NCBI GenBank assembly: GCA_031963415.1
Contig: JASSUI010000001.1
Span: 744,001 to 808,000 of the forward strand
From: JASSUD01 sp031963415
Lineage (GTDB): Bacteria > Pseudomonadota > Gammaproteobacteria > Burkholderiales > Burkholderiaceae
Direction: 5' to 3'
DNA length: 64,000 bases
Part shown: piece by piece, positions 37,693 to 46,738 of the stretch
Numbering within the stretch: position 1 is the stretch's first letter
Layout of the letters: every line of letters begins with the position of its first letter
Program-made: the position numbers and the translations under genes
The notes under the pieces: generated by a model
Database searches by the model: none
Told to the model about the DNA's origin: nothing
The model's input: only the letters and a program-made list of their open reading frames with translations

Positions 37693-38871
37693 TTAAGCCG
37701 CAGCCTCTAAACCTGCAGCTTGCGCTAAAGCCTGTGCTTTATCGGTTGCTTCCCAGGTAAATTCAGGCTCTTCGCGGCCAAAATGTCCGTAAGCGGCAGT
37801 TTTTTCATAGATTGGGCGCAATAAATCCAGCATCTGAATAATGCCTTTTGGACGCAGATCAAAATGCGTTTGCACTAACTCAGTAATCGTCAAGTCCGAT
37901 ACCCGGCCCGTGCCAAATGTATTAACCATCACCGACGTTGGCTGCGCTACCCCAATCGCATAAGACACCTGAATTAAGCAACGCGAAGCTAAACCTGCTG
38001 CGACGATATTCTTCGCTAAATAACGTCCTGCATAGGCTGCCGAACGGTCAACTTTAGAGGGGTCTTTGCCAGAGAACGCGCCGCCGCCGTGCGGTGCAGC
38101 ACCACCGTAGGTATCGACAATAATTTTTCGGCCAGTTAGCCCACAATCTCCTTGTGGACCACCAATGACAAAGCGGCCAGTTGGATTCACCAAAAATTTA
38201 ATATCGTTTTTAATCAGCTCAACCGGCAGCACAGGTTTAACAATTTCTTCAATTACCGCTTCACGCAGCGTGGCCAATTCAATATCTGGCGCATGCTGGG
38301 TTGACAGCACCACAGTATCAATACTGTAAGGTTTGTCGTTCACGTAGCGCACCGTAACCTGTGCTTTTGCGTCTGGCCGCAACCATGGCAAACGGCCATC
38401 CCGCCGCAAGTCAGCTTGGCGTTCGACTAGCCGATGCGCTAAATGAATGGGTAAAGGCATGAGTTCCGCAGTTTCATTGCACGCATAACCAAACATTAAA
38501 CCTTGGTCGCCTGCGCCTTGATCTAGGTTGTCGTCATGCGCAGAATCGACGCCTTGGGCGATATCAAGCGATTGCTTGTCATACGCTGCGAGTACAGTAC
38601 AGCCACGGTAATCAATGCCGTAGCTGGTGTCATCGTAGCCGATGCGTTTGATCGTATCGCGTGCCACTTGCGTGTAGTCAACATTTGCACTGGTTGTAAT
38701 TTCACCGGCAAGCAACACTAAACCTGTATTGCAGAGTGTTTCTGCGGCAACGCGCGCGTATTTGTCTTGCGTGAGGATAGCATCGAGAATCGCGTCGGAG
38801 ATTTGATCAGCCACCTTGTCAGGGTGTCCTTCTGAGACGGATTCTGATGTGAAGAGATAATCGCTAGTCAC
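37693..38871 (-). CDS. metK: S-adenosylmethionine synthetase
   Basis: Forms SAM from methionine and ATP. I choose the GTG start at 38871 because AAGGAGG lies five bases upstream and the protein then begins VTSDYLFTSESVSEGHPDKV, as in the family; a longer in-frame extension to 39120 is unlike any MetK. 392 residues. Motifs GHPDKVADQISDA, GAGDQGLMFGYA and GGGAFSGKDPSKVDRSA are intact. A long GC-rich leader (38872-39130) precedes it. SAM is essential even though the cell seems unable to make methionine itself. Confidence 0.97.
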   Translation of the reverse strand: MTSDYLFTSESVSEGHPDKVADQISDAILDAILTQDKYARVAAETLCNTGLVLLAGEITTSANVDYTQVARDTIKRIGYDDTSYGIDYRGCTVLAAYDKQSLDIAQGVDSAHDDNLDQGAGDQGLMFGYACNETAELMPLPIHLAHRLVERQADLRRDGRLPWLRPDAKAQVTVRYVNDKPYSIDTVVLSTQHAPDIELATLREAVIEEIVKPVLPVELIKNDIKFLVNPTGRFVIGGPQGDCGLTGRKIIVDTYGGAAPHGGGAFSGKDPSKVDRSAAYAGRYLAKNIVAAGLASRCLIQVSYAIGVAQPTSVMVNTFGTGRVSDLTITELVQTHFDLRPKGIIQMLDLLRPIYEKTAAYGHFGREEPEFTWEATDKAQALAQAAGLEAAA

Positions 38872-39092
38872 TTTAGCCTCCTTGAGAGCCGGTGGATTAA
38901 GCCTGTTCGCGCATAATCGGAGCAGCCCCTTCATGGAGAAAAGGCAACAGGCATCAAATAAACTTGCGAAGGGGAAGGAGGTTGAGTGCAACGCATACAT
39001 GCACGTTGCTTTGCTGACTCTCGAGCGCTGTCCCGCTATCCCTGACGTAGCCGATCTCGAGGAGAAGTGACGACGCTTTAGCGGATTTTGCT

Positions 39093-39108
39093 CGCGATGC
39101 TCATCGCG
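39093..39108. promoter_or_regulatory. Short perfect palindrome in the metK leader
   Basis: CGCGATG, two bases, CATCGCG. It lies about 225 bp upstream of metK between the divergent metK and lpxL genes and could be an operator or a small hairpin. I know of no matching regulator motif with certainty. Confidence 0.3.
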
Positions 39109-39226
39109 CTCGCCCCGCAAGTTGTCTATTAAATAGGCGAAGCCGGTATTATAGCGGCTTCAACAGGCCTGCATAGCCTTTGGCCACCGCGATGCCTGTT
39201 TGCTCTCACTTTTTTCAGTATTTTTA

Positions 39227-39400
39227 TAGAACCTGTTTAAGGTTTTCCTAGTAGCCTCGTGCCGACGAAGACAGTAAAACTCGTACCGCAAGGCAGCGAC
39301 GTTGGGGCGACGCACAGACCCCAACGTGGGGGCTAATAGCTTCTATTTTTGCCTTCCTTAAAATCTAAACAGTCTTTTATAAAGATCGTGAACAATTTCT
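39227..39400. repeat. Mosaic palindromic repeat upstream of lpxL
   Basis: Starts TAGAACCTGTTTAAGGTTTT (family 1), then switches to CGTTGGGGCGACG...ACCCCAACGTG and GCTAATAGC (family 2), ending near ATCGTGAACAA. Looks like a recombinant of the two families. Confidence 0.45.
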
Positions 39401-39421
39401 CAGTTTCAACATACAGAATCA

Positions 39422-40384
39422 ATGCGTTATTTCAATCCCAGCAACATCCTCAAAAGTGTGCTTAAAAATTTTCCTAAACGCCTTTATCTGGCAGAGCGAC
39501 TGACGATAGGCTTGCTCAAATTTTTCGCGATTTTGCCTTACGGATTAGTTGCCAGAATAGGCAACGCACTAGGTGCTTTGCTCTATCAGCTGCCGACTCA
39601 GCGCAAATATATCGTGCATAGAAATATCGATTTGTGCTTTCCAGATTGGAGCGAGGCACAACGCCAGCAAATTGCTAAACAACATTTCAAGCATGCGATT
39701 CGCAGCTATATTGAACGAAGCGTGCAATGGTTTGGTTCAGCGAAGAAAATGGAAAAGTTGACACAGGTAGAAAGCGCAATTGATCTTGCTGACCTCAACT
39801 CCCCCCCTACCATCTTTCTTGGCTTTCATTTCGTTGGCATTGAAGCAGGCTCGCTTCTTCTTAATTACTCATTAAAGCGCCGGTGCGGTTCTTTATACCA
39901 GCCGATGTCCAATCCTAAAATTGACCAAGTAGCGAAAGAGGCACGCTCTCGTTTTAACGCGGAAATGGTATCTCGCAGCGCCTCAGCGCGAGCAGTTCTA
40001 CGAATGCTGCGCAACTCAATGCCCGTTATGCTTGCCGCAGATATGGATTACGGCATAAGTAACTCGGTGTTTGTGCCCTTTTTTGGCGTCAATGCGTGCA
40101 CTTTAGCGAGCGTGGCCCACCTTGCCGCGATTAGCGAAGCCAGAGTCGTCCCTTTCGTGTGCGAAGTCCTACCCAATTATCGTGGTTATAAACTGAAAAT
40201 CTTCGAGCCTTGGGCTGATTATCCAAGTGATGACCCTGTTGTTAATGCGCGCCGGATGAATGCGTTTCTTGAAGAACAAATTAAACTGATGCCGGAACAA
40301 TATTATTGGATTCATCGACGTTTTAAGACTAGGCCTGAAGGGGAACCCAGCTTGTATCAAAAAAAGCCTCGCGCGGGACAATAA
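39422..40384 (+). CDS. lpxL: Lipid A biosynthesis acyltransferase (LpxL/HtrB family)
   Basis: Inner-membrane enzyme that adds a secondary acyl chain to lipid A. 320 residues. The HX4E catalytic motif is HFVGIE (about residues 137-142). GSLYQPMSNPKID and the conserved ADMDYG region follow. In Burkholderia two such genes lie in tandem before dapF; only one remains here, and an accessory insert occupies the gap. Confidence 0.93.
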   Translation: MRYFNPSNILKSVLKNFPKRLYLAERLTIGLLKFFAILPYGLVARIGNALGALLYQLPTQRKYIVHRNIDLCFPDWSEAQRQQIAKQHFKHAIRSYIERSVQWFGSAKKMEKLTQVESAIDLADLNSPPTIFLGFHFVGIEAGSLLLNYSLKRRCGSLYQPMSNPKIDQVAKEARSRFNAEMVSRSASARAVLRMLRNSMPVMLAADMDYGISNSVFVPFFGVNACTLASVAHLAAISEARVVPFVCEVLPNYRGYKLKIFEPWADYPSDDPVVNARRMNAFLEEQIKLMPEQYYWIHRRFKTRPEGEPSLYQKKPRAGQ

Positions 40385-40682
40385 GGGAAAATCCGCTATT
40401 TCATGGATACTAAGTAAGCGGCTATAGGATTGATTTAGGTTTAATTAGAGCTAAGAGGGATAGTTTAAGTCCAGCATTCTGCTTTATTTCCGGCCCCTCT
40501 CGTCATCTATCCAGACCTGCTGCCGTTTAAGAAGGTAAGCTGAGCTATCTCAATATCCACACGGTGATTTTTAATAAAATTGGCTTGCGTTACAACAAGA
40601 CTTTTCTTTATCTGCTTTGTAAGCTCTTCAGCATTCATCGAAAACTTATTCCAGTGCCCTTATTTTTATTTTCAGGTTATAT

Positions 40683-41141
40683 CTATATTACTTTTAAAAC
40701 CACCGTTGATTTAGCCTTGCTTAATTGCCAGCCGAAACTTTCTTTAATATATGTTTTTGTCGAGCTAAATGGTGTGCGAACTTCATCATCGCGCATGTGC
40801 GTAAAAAGATCAGTTTTTGAAGAGGTATTGGAAATATTAACTAGAGAAATGTCTGCCGCTGCAATGCTGTTGGTGGTAGCAGGCAATGCCTCGCCTTCTT
40901 CGCAGATGGGTTTTAGCAATACTAATGGTATCGCCTCGGAGGAAAAGGATGGAGGTAATGCAGGCTTAGTCTTGGCAGTTAAAAGCAAGTAAGGAAATAA
41001 GAATAGTGGAATAGCCTCTGCTTCCCGTTTCTCTGCGGCGCTAGACAATACTTTCCCGTCTTTCATTGATTTTAATGGTATCGAGTCGTTCGAAGAAGGA
41101 AGAGCTGCGGGGAGAAAAATCCGGGTAATGGATGAGATCAT
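40683..41141 (-). CDS. Doubtful low-complexity open frame
   Basis: 152 codons rich in Ser, Thr, Glu, Leu and Pro with loosely repeated phrases (SNDSIPLKS, EAEAIPLFLF, SSEAIPLVLL). No ribosome-binding site before the ATG at 41141 and no family recognised. The opposite strand also has an open frame over most of this span, so it may be non-coding. Confidence 0.25.
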   Translation of the reverse strand: MISSITRIFLPAALPSSNDSIPLKSMKDGKVLSSAAEKREAEAIPLFLFPYLLLTAKTKPALPPSFSSEAIPLVLLKPICEEGEALPATTNSIAAADISLVNISNTSSKTDLFTHMRDDEVRTPFSSTKTYIKESFGWQLSKAKSTVVLKVI

Positions 41142-41368
41142 ATAGAAATTTTAAGGAAGGAGTGAATATAGTTGCGAAGCGCTTGATACGCTTGAATAAG
41201 AGGCCACTTTATTGCCTGCAATGGCAGCAATAAAAGAGCTTTGCCTAATTCGGTTGGCAATTCTTAATTTACTGTGGCTCAGTAGACGTCAAGCTAAACC
41301 TTAATGCTGCATATTCTACAGGATGCAAGGCTGAGCTTTTTGCGGCTGTCGTATAAAACTGGAGTTGT

Positions 41369-41490
41369 ATGGAAGCTTTAAAACAAATCCAACAAGAAAT
41401 GGAGGATTTTTACTAGAAATTTCTAAGAATACTAGCGTGATGAAAATGCTGAAAATACGGGAGAGGCTATACGTTTATGCCAAAGACTGA
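41369..41490 (+). pseudogene. Remnant of a small gene, frameshifted
   Basis: GGAGTTGT precedes the ATG. The first frame reads MEALKQIQQEMEDFY then stops; in the next frame the reading continues FLLEISKNTSVMKMLKIRER and on to VYAKD at 41490. Together they suggest a protein of about 40 residues, or the end of a larger one, broken by a one-base shift. Family unknown. Confidence 0.35.
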
Positions 41491-41594
41491 GCACAATTTT
41501 GTTAGCCGAATAATTATAAGTTTAGGGGCATAGTTAGGTTAGGTAACCTAGCAATCTGTGGAATAAAACGAAACAAATCATTAGATAAAGCTTA

Positions 41595-41620
41595 GCAGGG
41601 CGGTCAATTTACCACCCTGC
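41595..41620. terminator. Hairpin downstream of the coiled-coil membrane protein gene
   Basis: GCAGGG-C-GGT pairs with ACC-A-CCCTGC (one mismatch, six-base loop). It lies about 120 bp past the stop of the minus-strand gene at 41740. No long T-run follows. Confidence 0.4.
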
Positions 41621-41739
41621 CTCTATCTATGAGGATAGTTTAGTCCGGTAAGAGCCTAGTTTCTAAGAAGTACTCTTATATTACCTTCTTCGTTATCTTC
41701 CGGAAAAAGAAAAATTTTACTTCAATTCCAACAATATTA

Positions 41740-43230
41740 TTAGCCAAAAGCAGCAGCATTAGGCCTTCTATCAGCGTTACTTGAAGCCTGAGGAGCTTCA
41801 GCCATACCCGATTGACGTGGACTAGAGCCCAATAGAGCTTCTAACGCTGCTTCTAATTTTTCAACTCTATTGCGCATCTCAGCTTCAGCTTTCTCTTTCG
41901 CTGCTAACTTTTCTTCTAGTTCTTCTATTTTCTTTCGATCCTCGTGCACATTGGCATCTATTCTATTAATTTGCGTTCCATGCGCATCTAAAGTCACTCT
42001 GTGATCAGTTAAAGCAACCCTATGATCGGTCAAAATTGTTGACATTGCTTCATTCCCTAAAAGTATAAGTTGTTTAGCAAGATTATCTAGTTCGTCAATA
42101 CGCCCTTTCCACTTCGTCGCACCTTTGCCCTTATATTTGCCATAAAGCCAGAAGCCAATAAACCCAGTGATAAAGACAGCCGCACCGAAAAACCCTACAG
42201 CGGCAATAGCTGCCCCTGTATAGTAAAAGAAGCCTGCGCTAGTTACGGAGCATACACTAGAAATCAAGCCATGAAGAAATCGAGAGTCTGCAAGCTTAGG
42301 TACCTTACGTAAGCGCGACTTGGTCATATCGTTGGCATGCTTACCAAGCTCATTAACATGCGCCGTAAACTTATTTGCTTGTGTTTCAGTGAGACCAGAA
42401 GAAGGCTGACAGCTCTCTATAAGCTCTTTAATCGACTGCAGTTCTGCTTCATATTTTTCAAGAAGCTCGCTAAGCCGTTTTTCTCGAATATTTCCGAAGA
42501 GATTTTTGATTTGCTTAAACAGCGACGAGCTATTTAATTCATCCTTCGACTCAGTTAACAATTTCTCTGCCTTGCTAACGGCAGTCTCAAATTTTTCTTC
42601 GAGACTCCGAGTCGGCACAGACGCTGATGAATTTTCGCCTGATTCCGAGGTAGCTACCCCTAACTCCGGCTTTCCAAGCAAACTAAGTTCTTTTTGATCA
42701 CTTCCAAACAGCTCTTTAACTCGCTTAAAAATCACTGACGACAAGCCAGTTAATGAACCCCTGAACTCGGTTAGCAATTCTTTCGCTTTGTTCAGAGTAG
42801 CCTTTAATTCCTTCTTCAAGCCCTGCTCTGCCACAGGATCAGACGTAGTAAGTGAATCGCCGGTTTCAGATTTCAACGTAATGGCAGGCAGATCCGACTC
42901 AACCGCACCTTCTCCTACTATAAAAGGTTCTTTCCTGCGCTGACGCTGAACAAGACGGTATGCTTTTAAGAGCGCATCTCCATTTTTACGTGCATCAGAA
43001 AGCACTACTAAGCTTTGCGCATAAGCAACTAAAGATTTAAGTACCTGAGTAGTATCAGCTGAATCAAAAAAGAGTCCTGACTGACGAACCTTACCCTCTA
43101 TTTCTGATGGTCCGCCTTCATGGTCACCTATTACCGTGTCTGCATTGCTAACGTTATCACTATCGTGACGATAAAGCGACGGGCGAGTGGCGTCGGAATT
43201 TACGCTACTAGTTGGGCCCAAACCACTCAT
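41740..43230 (-). CDS. Large coiled-coil membrane protein, unknown family
   Basis: 496 residues from the ATG at 43230, chosen because GGAGGAG lies seven bases upstream (an in-frame TTG at 43248 is less likely). Plan: a polar N-terminus; two internal repeats of about 50 residues (each with KAKELLTEFRGSL / KAEKLLTESKDEL followed by KRVKELFG / KQIKNLFG); a helical stretch; a hydrophobic double segment near residues 325-375 (ITGFIGFWLYGKYKGKG at its end); then a C-terminal coiled coil (KKIEELEEKLAAKEKAEAEM). No signal peptide. It has the look of a secreted effector or membrane-remodelling protein, but no family was recognised. Confidence 0.7.
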   Translation of the reverse strand: MSGLGPTSSVNSDATRPSLYRHDSDNVSNADTVIGDHEGGPSEIEGKVRQSGLFFDSADTTQVLKSLVAYAQSLVVLSDARKNGDALLKAYRLVQRQRRKEPFIVGEGAVESDLPAITLKSETGDSLTTSDPVAEQGLKKELKATLNKAKELLTEFRGSLTGLSSVIFKRVKELFGSDQKELSLLGKPELGVATSESGENSSASVPTRSLEEKFETAVSKAEKLLTESKDELNSSSLFKQIKNLFGNIREKRLSELLEKYEAELQSIKELIESCQPSSGLTETQANKFTAHVNELGKHANDMTKSRLRKVPKLADSRFLHGLISSVCSVTSAGFFYYTGAAIAAVGFFGAAVFITGFIGFWLYGKYKGKGATKWKGRIDELDNLAKQLILLGNEAMSTILTDHRVALTDHRVTLDAHGTQINRIDANVHEDRKKIEELEEKLAAKEKAEAEMRNRVEKLEAALEALLGSSPRQSGMAEAPQASSNADRRPNAAAFG

Positions 43231-43248
43231 ACTGCACTCCTCCGGCAA

Positions 43249-43770
43249 TAAGTCATTGTCTTAAGTAACAATCCTTTTAGCGCTAATAAAGCTGAAATTA
43301 AAAGGATGGGTACTGTTGGCACTGCTAACGTTTTCACTGGCATAACATTCTCGCTGATTTAAGTGCAAAAGAAGCCGCTAAGCAGAACCAACACCCTTGA
43401 CACAAATATGCCTAAAACCTTTAAACCATCTAAGCGATACAGAAACGGCCACTAAAAAACTATTCTTTCAAAAAAATTTAGCAGATTCTTATCTTTTTTC
43501 AGTCTACCAGACATCCGTTCAATCCCTTATTTTTCTCAGATTAGTCTGTGCTGTCTTATTCATTTCAGAAAAGTTCTAAACCTACTCCGATCATTAAAGG
43601 TTCATCACGTTAATTGTTTAAACCCTTAGGCTTAATATAAGCTTGCAGCAGTCAAGTTGACTTGGGCAATACGGCTTTCACGGTAGACCGTGATTACTAT
43701 ATATATATATATATATATATAGTGATCACCCTACCTACTCCTTAATTTCTCAAACAAGTCAAAAATACCT
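43249..43770. other. Divergent intergenic region upstream of dapF
   Basis: About 520 bp, AT-rich, between divergent genes; must carry promoters in both directions. The only clear structure is the TA-repeat hairpin at 43682-43736. Confidence 0.5.
43682..43736. repeat. (TA)12 microsatellite inside a hairpin
   Basis: Twelve TA units at 43698-43721, flanked by near-complementary arms GGTAGACCGTGATTAC and GTGATCACCCTACC. Lies 35-90 bp upstream of dapF, where slippage could alter promoter spacing or transcript structure. Confidence 0.8.
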
Positions 43771-44631
43771 ATGAAACTAAAATTCACCAAAATGCACGGC
43801 GCTGGTAACGATTTTGTAGTGTTAGATGGAGTACGCCAGCAGCTAGCGTTAACGCCTCACATAGTGCGCTGGCTGGCTGACCGGCACCTGGGAATAGGCG
43901 CTGATCAAATTTTGGTAGTTGAGCGCCCAACGGTGGCTGATGCAGATTTTAGGTATCGTATTTTTAATGCCGATGGCGCTGAGGTCGAACATTGCGGTAA
44001 TGGCGCACGTTGCTTTGCTAAATTTGTGCATGAGTCCGGTTTAACGGATAAGTGTAGAGTTCGCGCGCAAATACAAAAAGGCGTGCTAACGCTCGTTATG
44101 CAAGAAGATGGCGAGGTGACTGTTGAAATGGGAACACCAGAGTTTGACACCGCCTGCATCGCATTTAACGCAACAGGACTAAGCAGTCGAATAGATGGCA
44201 CTGATTGTCTATGGCCGCTTCAAGTGAATGACAAACTAGTGTGGCTCTCACTCGTGTCAATGGGAAATCCGCATGCAGTGCAAGCGGTAGAGGATATAGA
44301 TACAGCGCCAGTATTACAGGATGGGCCTTGCATCGAAGCGCATCCACGCTTTTTAACGCGGGTGAATGCAAGCTTTATGCAAATTATTGATCACCACACA
44401 ATCCGGCTACGCGTCTATGAACGCGGCGTAGGTGAAACACTAGCGTGCGGCACCGCAGCATGCGCCGCTGTGGTAGCGGGCATACGTCGCCAATTACTTA
44501 CCTCCCCCGTAAAAGTACACATGCGTGGCGGCCAATTGACAATTAGCTGGCATGGCGATCAGGTACAAATGACTGGCCCAGCTGTTAAAGTTTTTGAAGG
44601 TGAGATTGAGCTTACGAACAGCCCACAATAA
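43771..44631 (+). CDS. dapF: Diaminopimelate epimerase
   Basis: Interconverts LL- and meso-diaminopimelate for lysine and peptidoglycan synthesis. 286 residues. Both catalytic cysteines are in place: EHCGNGARC and TLACGTAAC. N-terminal FTKMHGAGNDFVVLDG is typical. dapF, the DUF484 gene and xerC run in the same direction as in many proteobacteria. Confidence 0.97.
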   Translation: MKLKFTKMHGAGNDFVVLDGVRQQLALTPHIVRWLADRHLGIGADQILVVERPTVADADFRYRIFNADGAEVEHCGNGARCFAKFVHESGLTDKCRVRAQIQKGVLTLVMQEDGEVTVEMGTPEFDTACIAFNATGLSSRIDGTDCLWPLQVNDKLVWLSLVSMGNPHAVQAVEDIDTAPVLQDGPCIEAHPRFLTRVNASFMQIIDHHTIRLRVYERGVGETLACGTAACAAVVAGIRRQLLTSPVKVHMRGGQLTISWHGDQVQMTGPAVKVFEGEIELTNSPQ

Positions 44632-44788
44632 ACCTGTTGAGGTCTTCCTAACAAAGAGAAGCAAGAGCGTCAGAAAAACGCTAAACCAATTTCGCACCAG
44701 AAAACAACACGCGTTGGACGCCTATCTCGTTTCCTGCTACCTTCTGCCCCTGCTTTATCTTCTCTCCGTTATTCCTGCGCTCTCCATC

Positions 44789-45514
44789 ATGAATGATCAA
44801 GAAGTCGCCGACTATCTATTAGCTAATCCAGAATTTTTTAATCAGCATGCTGATTTGCTGACTCAGGTAAAGTTGGCAGACCCCTATCGGCAACGAGCAA
44901 TTTCTCTGCAAGAGCGTCAATTGCAATTGCTACGCGATAAGCAGCGCCAACTCGAACGCCAGCACAATGAGCTGATGCGCTATGGTCAACAGAACGAGAC
45001 CATTGCTAGCAAAATTAATCTCTTCACCGCGCGTTTATTAGCTGAGCGCTCGCCACAAGACATGCCGCAAGCCGTACTGACCGGCTTGGCTGATATTTTT
45101 GAAGTCCCTCAAGCTGCGTTACGTCTATGGCAAATTGCGAAGCCTTATGAGCAAGCAGACTACGCCCGTAATGTTGATGAAGCAGTGCGCTTGTTCGCCA
45201 ATCACCTGACTACGCCTTATTGCGGGGCTAACACGGGCTTTGCTGCAGCGCAGTGGCTGACTGAGGTGCCTCAAGCATTGACAAAAGATAAAGCGGAAAC
45301 TGAATCAAGCACCTCAACCGCTTCGCTCGTTTTAATTGCTCTGCGTGATACGCAACAACATACATCAGCCGAAGCATTTGGCTTATTAGTGCTCGGCTCA
45401 CCTGATTTGCAACGCTTTCATTCAACGATGGCCACTGATTTTCTCGTACAGATCGGAGAATTGGTCAGTGCCGCATTGAGTCGTTTGCTGCCCGATTATG
45501 CAGCGGCAGCATGA
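44789..45514 (+). CDS. DUF484 family protein
   Basis: 241 residues from the ATG at 44789; the frame is open 65 codons further upstream but that part is unlike the family. Starts MNDQEVADYLLANPEFFNQH, then a coiled-coil segment (QERQLQLLRDKQRQLERQHN) and a GAF-like domain. Found between dapF and xerC in many proteobacteria; function unknown. The stop overlaps the xerC start (ATGA). Confidence 0.92.
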   Translation: MNDQEVADYLLANPEFFNQHADLLTQVKLADPYRQRAISLQERQLQLLRDKQRQLERQHNELMRYGQQNETIASKINLFTARLLAERSPQDMPQAVLTGLADIFEVPQAALRLWQIAKPYEQADYARNVDEAVRLFANHLTTPYCGANTGFAAAQWLTEVPQALTKDKAETESSTSTASLVLIALRDTQQHTSAEAFGLLVLGSPDLQRFHSTMATDFLVQIGELVSAALSRLLPDYAAAA

Positions 45515-46440
45515 AAGCTTCAGATGATCTGATCAAGCAATACCTTAATCATTTAACACATGCACGCAAGCTCTCTGAACATACTTTGCGTAGCTATCGT
45601 CATGCTCTATCAGAATTATTAACGCTTGCCGCTAAACGTGAATTAACGGCGCTTGGCGCTGCAGAAATTCGTAGCGGCTTAAAGCAGATGCATCAACAAG
45701 GTTTATCTGCTCGCTCACTTGCTCATCGTTTATCTGTTTGGCGCAGCTTTTACCGTTGGCTAGCACTACAGCAACCTTTGAGCAGTAACCCTGTGGCCGC
45801 CGTGCGTGCGCCTAAGCGTGCTAAAACACTGCCTAAAGCGTTATCCGTAGACGATGCAAAGACTTTAATGGAAGCGCCTCATCAAGCTAAAGCTGCACCC
45901 GAAGCGTTGCGCGATTATGCGATGCTGGAGCTTTTCTATTCATCAGGCTTACGCTTATCAGAGTTGGTGGGATTAGATGTCAGTTATATTGAGCAAACGG
46001 GCTATCGCTCACTTGGTTGGCTTGATTTGACACAGCAAGAAGTGCATGTGACGGGCAAAGGCAAGCGTCAACGTGTAGTACCCGTTGGGCAAAAAGCGAT
46101 TCAAGCTTTGCAAGCTTGGCTCGAGGTGCGTTCTCAATGGATTAAAGACGACCCTACTCCGCTTTTTATCGCTAAGCGTGGCAAACGCATGTCACCTGCT
46201 GTTGTCTATCAGCGTGTTAAGAAACTAGCTTTACAAGCTGGCATTCCAACGCATGTACATCCACACGTATTGCGTCACTCCTTTGCAAGTCATATTTTGC
46301 AATCAAGCGGTGATCTACGTGCTGTGCAAGAAATGTTGGGGCATACGAGCCTCGCCGCGACTCAAATTTATACAAGTTTGGATTTTCAGCATTTGGCACA
46401 GGTTTATGACAAGACCCATCCACGTGCGAAAAAAAGTTAA
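45511..46440 (+). CDS. xerC: Tyrosine recombinase XerC
   Basis: Resolves chromosome dimers at dif together with XerD. 309 residues. The N-terminal SAM-like DNA-binding domain is followed by the catalytic domain. Active-site residues: Arg in SSGLRLSELVGLD, Lys in VTGKGKRQR, HVLRHSFA (HxxR), EMLGH, and the Tyr nucleophile in TQIYTSLD. Complete. Confidence 0.95.
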   Translation: MKASDDLIKQYLNHLTHARKLSEHTLRSYRHALSELLTLAAKRELTALGAAEIRSGLKQMHQQGLSARSLAHRLSVWRSFYRWLALQQPLSSNPVAAVRAPKRAKTLPKALSVDDAKTLMEAPHQAKAAPEALRDYAMLELFYSSGLRLSELVGLDVSYIEQTGYRSLGWLDLTQQEVHVTGKGKRQRVVPVGQKAIQALQAWLEVRSQWIKDDPTPLFIAKRGKRMSPAVVYQRVKKLALQAGIPTHVHPHVLRHSFASHILQSSGDLRAVQEMLGHTSLAATQIYTSLDFQHLAQVYDKTHPRAKKS

Positions 46441-46582
46441 CAGAAAGTTTACCTAACCCATCTAGCACCGCATACTGTCACAAGCAGTACTGTAACGATG
46501 ACGAAGAGGCATCGCTTTGCTCGGGGTTTATTCAGCGTTTGCCTAACATGCGTTAGCGTAAATCCTAATTGTGTCAAGAGAG

Positions 46583-46613
46583 TTGCAATGATTTCGTTTG
46601 ATTCAGTTACAAT
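46583..46613 (+). promoter_or_regulatory. Possible sigma-70 promoter for dksA
   Basis: TTGCAA and TACAAT separated by 19 bp, about 125 bp upstream of dksA. Spacing is longer than ideal, so this is tentative. Confidence 0.3.
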
Positions 46614-46738
46614 ACGACCCGATTAACGTCAGGTATCCGCTTAAAGCTCGAGCAGCGCTGTATTGAACATGAGTGACACATGTATTCTCCCACGGCCTGG
46701 TAGAGTGTATTTAAAAGCACACACTAGAATAGTAATAG

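Larger units (their letters stand above)
40385..41739. other. Gene-poor accessory stretch between lpxL and dapF
   Basis: About 1.35 kb with no confidently recognised gene. It holds a doubtful low-complexity frame (40683-41141, minus), a small broken frame at 41369-41490, and a hairpin at 41595. The position corresponds to the place where the second lpxL copy is expected, but no acyltransferase sequence was recognised. Confidence 0.5.

Noticed and set aside
38872..39092. SAM or SAH riboswitch in the metK leader
   Set aside because: The leader is long and GC-rich, but I could not match a known riboswitch core.
38872..39120. N-terminal extension of metK by about 83 codons
   Set aside because: The extension is unlike MetK proteins, and a perfect AAGGAGG lies five bases before the GTG at 38871.
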